Shown here: positions 12,245 through 21,200 of the stretch, piece by piece
How the letters are laid out: every line of letters begins with the position of its first letter
Position numbering within the stretch: position 1 is the stretch's first letter
NCBI GenBank assembly: GCA_017506865.1
Contig: JAFCMP010000235.1
Coordinates: 1 to 64,000 of the forward strand
Direction: 5' to 3'
From: Tribonema minus
Taxonomy: Eukaryota > Sar > Xanthophyceae > Tribonematales > Tribonemataceae
DNA length: 64,000 bases
Notes under the pieces: generated by a model
What the model was told of the DNA's origin: nothing
The model's database searches: none
What the model saw: the letters and a program-made list of their open reading frames with translations, nothing else
Translations under genes and position numbers: made by a program

Positions 12245-15200
12245 TCAGATGTCCGCGTCGCCGCCGGAGGGGGGGGGGTGCGCGTGCAGCGGGTTGCGCA
12301 TGTGCTCCTCCATGACGGCATAGACGACCTGCGGCGCGCGCGCGGCAGCAGCAGCGGCGGCGGCGGTCAGGGCGGAGATGAGAATGCGGCTGCTGTCGGC
12401 GCTGCCGCTGCTGCTGCTACTGGGGCTTGGCGGCAGCTACGCCCCAGGGAGCACTAGGCTCGGCTGAGGCGTGAGGCCACCGCTGTATTGTGCTCATGTC
12501 CACATCGGGCACGCAAACACACTTGTGATGTCGACGCACTCCTCCCTACGGCCACAACGACCTGTGCGTCTCTGCACAGGAAGCGCATTGAGGGCAGTGT
12601 GGGGCCAGCGGGGGTGACGCATTCTACATAGAGGTGGTTGTGAATGCTCTGTGCTGTTCTTACCGCAGTACGCGCCCTTGAGCCACCTGCTGCAGAGCCT
12701 GAGGGTTAGGGTTAGGGTTAGGGTTAGGGTTAGCCAGCCCCTGCCACCCCCGGCCACCTCATCTCTATGGGCTGCACCGCAGGGCGTCGCTTAGAAACCA
12801 TACTTCAACTCATCACTTCAACACCAGCCCGGCGGCTCAGTAGCGCATGCGCATCGGCTGCCCCTGCCGCAGGCAGCAGGCAGGACTGCACCACCTACAC
12901 CACTGGAGCGCTCAAAGCAGAGCCGATGGTCGGTACACAGAGTTGCAGACAAAGACTTTGACAAACGCCTGCGAGGTGTCTCGGCAGCGCACACATACGC
13001 ACAACCTGAGTCCACACAACAAATTTGACAAATGCGTGCAACGCGCGCGTACGCCGCCTGCGCCGTCGCTCGGCAGCGCACTACACATACGCACGTCCTG
13101 AATCCACGCGTTGAGCTGCCCCGCCACCGATAAAGCCTTTGACAGATGCCTCAAAGCAGAACCAATGGTCGGACGACGCCTTCGACGCAATGCCTGCAAC
13201 GCGCACGTATGCCGCCTGCATCGTCGCCCGGCAGCGTGCACATACGGGGAATCGGCCTTAAAGAGTGTGAAGCTTTTGCGAAGAGTCTGGGGGAGGCAGC
13301 AGCATGTGCAGCAATCCTTGCATTGCACCGACCAGTAAGGATGGGCACACGGCTGCAGCAGAGGACTATCTGGTAGGCTAGCATAGAAAGCAGTCAGACA
13401 AGACGGCGCGCTCATACGCACGTCCTGAATCCACGCATTGAGCTGCCCCGCCACCGGCAGCAGCCAGCGCTCCATGAGCGTCGCCATGGGCGCAAAGTGC
13501 GCCGGCGGCAGCAGCGCCGCCGCCAGAAGCGCGTTGGACAGCGGCCGGCCCTCGCGCATGCTCTCTGCCAGCGCCTTTGCGGGAGGGGCAGCCCCCCCGC
13601 TCTTCTTAAAGAGCCTGGTGGAGAGGGGGAGGGGGGGGCGTTTTTGGGGTGGGCGGTGGCTCTGTGAGTGTTTGCGCACGCTCGAGATCAGGGTTGTTAA
13701 TGACGTAATGACGCCAAACTACGTCACAGTAAGAAGTGCCGCAAGTACCTAAGTATTTCAGAGTGACGGACGTAATTACGCGTAAGTAACTACCTCGATG
13801 TGCCGTGATTAACAACCCTGCTCGAGAGATCCCAGCGGGATAGCGTGCACAAGCTCAATGGAAGCATACTTGCTGCATTTATTGTGGCGCAGAACAGCCC
13901 AAGGGTGTCCGCCGCTCAAGCGGAAGTAAATAAAGTACTTCTCAATTGTCGTCTTTTTACATCAGATGCTGCTGCTCCAATGTCAAATTGTAATTATCTA
14001 AAGGCCTGGGCATTCCCGAAGCTTATTCTTTTTAATAAAAATGAACAAAGAGAGATGATGGTTTTTGTAATCCTAGTATATTTAATATTTATTAGACATT
14101 TGTAAATGGGTTTGATAAAGTTTGGCAATGTATAAGCTTGCTTCTATAGTTGAGGCAAAGACAGCAAATTTTGCAAAAAATCCGCCTATGCTTAGCTCTA
14201 CATCTTCAATAGTACAATTTTTCATGAATATTAAATTATCGTTATTAAGCTCCCAAGACTTAAATTCTCCGTTTAACAAATATAAGCTCAAACCTAATTG
14301 GAAAAAAGCTTCAGCATAAGGATTTGCTATTTTTAGAGCTGACATTTTATTGGTCATAAGCGACCTCCTAATCGATTTATTTTGCTATCAATAATTAAAG
14401 ACTGATCAGAGGTACTCTTCTATTCGTTGTGGTGAGGGGCGAAGTGCGCAGCGCGGCAGCAGCGATAGCGCAGCAGCCCGGCAGCGCACGCGACAGTGAC
14501 CTGCGCCTGCGCCTGCCTGCACGCGCGCGCCCTCGACGAAGCGTTGCTGCAGGATTGTCGGCGTTGCCGTCGTTGGACAGAACGAGGTGTGCACAGGTGG
14601 GGCACAGGAGAGCGACACAGTCTGCGCCGAGACTGCTGCTACACCCCCCGGGTGTTCGGGTGGAAGCTTGACATCAAATCATCTCGCCCCAAGCGAGAAT
14701 TGACAAAAGGTACACATCGCGTACAAAGTCAATCACATAGCTCAGTGGTGGCAGTTGCAGCAGCGCTCGTCTCCTGCCAACGCGCTTGCGGAATTGCAGT
14801 GGCAAATCTGCGCAACGAGCAGTATGTACGTATGCGCACCTGCTGGCGCGATGCGACGGGCCCTGCTTTGAGGGGGTGGGGTCAGGTGACTACAGAGGGG
14901 GGGGGAGGTCTTTTCTTGGGAGATGGCTGGGTTTCCCCTGGGGGTGGCAACACTGTCAGCGGCTGCGATCCCTTCCCCCCACACCAGCGCACCGACGATA
15001 CATCATCGCTATGTTGTATACATGCACCTTGTGTGCCACTCTGCTGCCTTGCCCTCAGCATAGAAAACGAGAGGAAGGTACGCATGCGCACCTGCTAGCG
15101 CGACGTGCCAGCGCGGGCGCGCCGCTGTGCACCGGCTCCGCAGGCGGCGCGCTGCGCAGCGCACACACGCGAGCGAGCAGAAGACAGAGAGCAATTTCAG

Positions 15201-18200
15201 CGTCAGCCATACAGCCGCAAGCGCCAAGATGAAAGTGGCGACATGCAGGCGGAGAGGCTGTGGGCCCGGTCGGCCACAGTAGGCACATGACGATAGATGG
15301 GCTCCGCAGGTGGCGCGCTGCGCAGCGCGCGCGCACGCGAGCGAGCGGAAGACAAAGAGCAATGCCGGCATCAGTCATACAGCTACAACGAGTGCCAAGA
15401 CCAGAACGGCAATGTGCAGGCGGGGAGGCCGTGCATGTGACAATTGTGCCGTGACGCGCGCTGCTGCGGGCACGTGAGCGTTGCGAGGAGAGCAGTGATG
15501 CTGGCTTGCCAAGTTACCACAACTGGGTAAAAGGACCGTGAGTTACAGATGTCGCGGATGCGCGGTGGGCGCACTGCGGGAAAGTGCTGTAGAACCTTGT
15601 GACTGCTGTAGAACCTCCTGACCAGAGAACAAGGCGATGGCGGCAGACTTGCTGCGATCAACTGCGCCAGCCCGACGTGCACCAACGACCGACTGAAACG
15701 ATGAACAGCTGAGCATCATCAAGGCCGTCATTGTACATGACACGCCGTCATGAGTTTGTTGGTAGGCGGGCCTGGTGTCCAGCAGCAGCTGCTGGCAGCA
15801 CTGCTGGCAGCGTATGAATTCCAGCCGCCGTCTGCCGTCTGACTCAGTGCTCGCCTGGCCCAGTGGACTGCCGGCGACCGCCACACAGCCTCAAATTGTG
15901 AATTGAATCTTACCGCGCTACACAATCATACGACGCGGCGGTCACCTTGCCGGAGAGCTGTCGCCTTGCGCGTCCGCCGCCGCTGCCGCTGCCAGGCGCG
16001 CCGCCAGGTCAACAGCGGCCTGGTTCGCGGCCGCCTGCTCCTGAGTGCTGCTGCCGCTGCCGCCGCTGCCACTGCTGCCGCTGCTGCTACCGCTCTCGCC
16101 CGCCGCCGCAAGCTCTGGGCGCAGCGGGCGCAGCAGCATGTACACGCACGACGCGAGAACCTGGGAGTGCGGTGGCGGCGGCAGCAGCGCACAGTTCAGG
16201 GCGCTGTCAGTTTTCCTGGCGAGCGCATGCGGGGTTAGGGCAAGGGTTACGACGAGAGTTAGGGTTAGAGGTAGCGCGTGGCGCGCGTGAGCTTTGCCGT
16301 GCATGTTGCTGCCACGTGCTCGCGTCTTCTGCTGCTGTGCCAGCTCCGGGCACAGTGACCGCGCGCAGCAGCGTGTGCGCGCACAACGCGAGCACCCGCG
16401 TACACAGGGGCACGGCGACAGTATAATTTGAAGGTCATGTAGACTTCAAGTGCCCGGGCGCGATTCGCGAAGTGCGTGCGCGTGAATTTAATACTGAGCA
16501 CTGCTGCCAGGTTCCGTAGACTTCAAAGCCCGCCAAAGCGCACCTTCGCGCTCGTTGTAAGGCGCGGCGCACAGCTTTTGAGCGTGGAACACGCGGCAGG
16601 TTCAGGCTGCTGCCGCGTCGTGACGACGCAACACGCACGGACAAGCGGGCCTTCGCGATGCGCACTTCAAGTTGGATGCTTCAAGAGCGTAAACGCGCGA
16701 TCGGCAGCCGGAAGGGGGCGGAAGGGGATACGTGCTGTCAGGGCTAGGGCCAAAGCAGTTGACAGTGCTGCTTGAGGCGCATGCGTATGCACTGCCATCC
16801 GGGGTCTCAGTTCAACGCACCTGACAGTTACAGGTTGCAGTTGCCGCCGCGACCCCAGCCAACCGCTTCAGGCCCGACTCCCAGGGGTACAGCACTGCCC
16901 ACGGCAGAAGTTGACGCACCAGGAGGAAGTTTGTCACCTGCGCCAAGGGGACACCATTGGGAAGTATTGTTACAAATGTTCATGGCTTCAGGGTACATGC
17001 GTCGAATCATGCACGTTGCTGCATATTCAATGTTGATGTCATCAAAGTGAGACGGTTTTATAAACCTTCAGCTGCATTACCCTAACTTAACTCTAGGCGG
17101 TAACAAAGCCGCGCTTGCCAGCACCTGAACCTCAGACTGAGAGCCACGCCAGACTGATGAAGTCTGCTGCAAGCGCAGCATTATTATTGATTGCGCAGCA
17201 TAAAAATTGATTGCGTTCCGTCGTTCAATATCAGAAAACCTCACATTGCTTCGATGACAACAATTGCGCATGCTCACGAACCCCCAACCGTCTCCACACC
17301 CAACCACCCTCCGTCAGTCATGCAGGCTCACAAGCAGTGTCAGCGCTCTGCACTGCGGAAACGTGTGACGCTTCACTGCGTCAACGCTCAAACGTGTGAC
17401 GCTCCACTGCGTCCACTGCGTCAGCGCTGAAACATGTAACGTTCCACTGCGCCAGCGCTCAAGCGTGTGACGCTCCACTGCGTCAGCGCTCAAACGTGTG
17501 ACTCTCCACTGCGTCAGCGCTCAAACGTGTGACGCTCCACTGCATCAGCACTCAAGAGTGTGACGCTCCACTGCGTCAGCGCTCAAACGAGTGACTCTCC
17601 ACTGCGTCAGCGCTCAAACGTGTGACGCTCCACTGCATCAGCACTCAAACGTGTGACATTCCACCGCAGCAGCGCTCAAACTTGTGACGCTCCACCGCGT
17701 CAGCGCTCAAACGTGTGACGCTCCACTGCATCAACGTGTGAAGCTCCACTGCGTCAGCGCTCACACGTGTGACACTCCACTGCAGCAGTGCTCACCAGCA
17801 TCTCCACGGTGGACACGTCGTAGGCGACGCCGGTGGCCCCGTGCACGTACGTACACGCCTTCTTGCTGCGCCGCACGATCTCCAGGGTCTGCGCAGGCGC
17901 GCACAGCGAAGCGTAGGCAGTTGAAGTTGGCACATAGTGTGTGCATCAAGTACTCATCTAAAGCGTGAGATTTGGCGCATTGTGTGCATGTTTCAGTAGC
18001 TCGTTTACAGCGTGAAACCAATGAGAAGCGATGCCTTCTTGCTGCGCCGCACAATCTCCAGGGTCTGCACAATGACGCATCGCGGATCGTAGACAGTTGA
18101 AGTTGGCGCACTGTGTGCATGTTTCAGAGGTCGGCTAGGGCGTGCACCCGCTGAGGAGCGCTGCGCGGGCGCGCATCGCAGAGCGTAGGCAGTTGAAGTT

Positions 18201-21200
18201 GGCGCATTGTGTGTGCATCAACAAAACGGTCATGATCCATTGCTCCATTGCGGTCACAAATGCGTATGAGCACACGCTTGATGATGTGAATGCAAGAGCT
18301 GCATATCATGCACTTCTCTTAGGGTTTCCGCTCCTCAGGCGGAAGTAAATAGAGCACTTGTTCACAGCGTGCACCCAGTGAGCGTTGGCGAATTGTGTGC
18401 ATGTTTCAGAAGCTGGTTTACGACGTGTACACATGAGAGGTGATGCCCTGTCACCTGTGCCGCGAGGCCTCTGCAAGTTCAACATTGAAGTAGACGCTCC
18501 TGGCTAACAAAACGTCATCAGCTGATTAATTTGACTCCGGCTATCACGCCCATTCAGGTGCGGTAGCATAAGCCTCACGTGGCTTGCAAAGGTGGGAACG
18601 CGGCATGCAAAGGTAGGAAGTGGCACAGAGCGGTGGAGTCGACATGATTAGTATGAGGGTTGAGTTTACGCTCAGGCTTAGGGTTCGCGCTACGGTCAGG
18701 GTTAAGGCCAGGGTTAGGGTTGGCAAAGCCTTGTACCAAAAGCTTGCGCACATTTCGCCAGACGTTACGCGCAGCAGCCCAAATGTACACGCTCAGCGAG
18801 AAAAACGTACTTTGAAGTATTCAACAAAGATTTACATTCGGTATATATGACGAGAGGTGCGCATGGCCTGCACGACAGCTCAGGAACGTGGCATCGACAG
18901 CAAGTTGTTACTGTTCTGCTTGTTGTCACTACTTCAAGTCAGTGCTGGCAATTACCGGCGGCAGCGACGTCTTGCGCATGCCGCGCTTCACGGTAGTGCG
19001 CCCCCCTCCCGGCGGCGGCGGCCGCGGCGTCGTTGCGCCGTATGCAGCGCTGCCGCCGCCGTTGCCATTGTCGCCGCTGCCTGCGGGGCGCACGATCCAA
19101 CGCGTAGCCCCCAAGGGCGAGAACGACATGCGCGCGCACTCCCCCTGCGGCGGCGGAGACACACGAGTAGGGCTAGGTTAAGGCAGAAGAGTGGATGAAA
19201 CTGTAAGTATGTAGCTCATGTGCACGGGCGGGCGGCGCGGCATGCAGTAGTGAATGGCAGGTCTCCTGGACTGAGCGGAGGTCACTGCACGTGCAGGCAG
19301 TAGGTCCACGGACTGCTTTGTCCCGCAGCATGCAATGTCAACGGGGCGCCTAATCGTGGCCCCTGCCCTCACGCTAGCCCTAATCCTAGCCCTACCCCTA
19401 ATTCAAGAGGGCGCGAGGTGGCCAAGGGTTCAGGCACGCGGGGTGACGAGATACCGCAGGCCAAGACCAGAACCATGTGACCATGACGGTAGCAGTGCAA
19501 TTCTCTTGGAGCGGCTGTGGCGCACGTCCCCCAAGTCCCTGTCGCACGCTCGTGGCGGCTGTAGCCCTAGTTTTGGATCTGACCGTAGTTCAACTCTGGC
19601 CCTAACCCTAAGCGTCAATTGCATGTAGCGCGACCTGGCGCGGGACTGCGGGTGGACCTCAGCAGGCTCGTGTTGCTGGAGCCACAGCTGCCGCTGCAAT
19701 GCCCGCGGGTGCTCTGAGCGTAACCCTCACCCTGATCCTGGCGTCAATCCTGGTGTTGACAATCACCAAGTGATGCAGTCAAAGCGCCAGCCACGGCCGC
19801 ACCGCCTGTGGCAACCGCCTCACCCTGACTGAGGCATTGCTACACGCATTGCAGGGTGAAGCGTGACCCCTGAGCGGCGGGCGGGCGGGCGCACAGGCAG
19901 CGGTGCTCAGGCAGAGGGTTTGGTTCAGGGTAAGAGCTGCGGTGGAGACAAGGGGGGCGTGCAACGCTGGGCGTTGGTCATGGATCGTCATGCACTGGGT
20001 GGGGTGCGACTTAACTCCCACTTTCGCCCTCAACCCCGCATTCTGGAAGCAGTGCCGCGTTCAGATCTGGCCCTAACCCTAGGTGGGGGGTTGCATGCGC
20101 GGAGAAGGCGGCGGAGCAGTGAGATTGCCAGACGGCGAAGGCTGCGCGCAGTCCGTCCACGACATCCCTAAACCTGACCTCAACCCCGACTTCACCCCCA
20201 CCCCGATGACATTACCGCGCTCGAGCGCTGCATCTTCTGCTACCACCTGTGTCGTCACAGAGTCGAAGAAAAGTTGCATACAGCATTCCGTAGAGAAAGA
20301 CCATTACCGACTACATCAACCTTTGCCTCACCGTAACTCTGACTTGTCATGCACGGCTCTCTGTTTGAGAGCATGCTCACCGGGAATAAAAAGCCTTCCG
20401 GGTAGTAGTTGCCGTCCGCGATGAGGAAGGCCAGGAACTTGATGATGTCGTGCGGCGGCGGCTCGCGCGTGACGCCGTCGATGATGCCCTTGACGTGCAC
20501 CTGCAGCAGCGATCAGCATGGGGCAAAGGAGTGTCAACTTCAACACCAGAAGGGGCTGCACCGCGCCCTGGCGCCACCGCAGCACCTGCGGCAGCGCTCA
20601 GCACCAGAGCAGAAACACCACAGCTCTGATAACGCACACCCTTGACTGCCCTTGGTGGTGTTAAGGAAACACCGACGGGCGCGCGGGCGCTGCCCGTGTC
20701 AGTGGCCACACGGCCTCTCAGAGCACGGCGCAAAGAGCATGTGCACGCGTGGCACTCGTTAATGGAGCTGTTGATCGCGGTACGTGGTGCCGACGTGATG
20801 CCTGGCACTCTTTTGTGGAGCTATTGACGGAGGTACCGGCATGGTGCCGATGATGCCCGGTGCCGGCGTGTGACAGCTGCACCGCAAAAACTTAACCCAG
20901 GATTGGCCTAACTTTAACCCTAACCCTAACCCTAACACTGAGCATGCCACCGGCAAAGCAGGAGCTGCAGCAGATGGCAACGCGGCAAAAAACCCGCAAC
21001 TCCTAACCCTAACCCAGGTCGAGGACTGGAGCAACTGATGGCCAAGTAAGGGCTACCTAGTCCGCACAAGCATCTGGCCATTTCACTCCCTGTACCGCTG
21101 CTGCAGACTGCCCCGCATCTGCTCACGGTAGCAGCTACTGCTGCACTCCCGCCAAGTGTCTTCACCTTCAACCGGGGGGGCAGCTGATACCGCTAATCTA

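Noticed and set aside
14082..14357. Functional atpD gene
   Set aside because: It has bacterial-style signals, AT-rich codons, truncation, no targeting leader and sits in a nuclear intron, so it is a transferred fragment.
15055..15378. Minus-strand frame with repeated ALCLxLARV segments
   Set aside because: It is a 175-bp tandem repeat read twice, with no clear splice sites.
17338..17795. CRISPR-like direct repeat array
   Set aside because: Units abut without unique spacers, the genome is eukaryotic, and there are no cas genes. It is a minisatellite.
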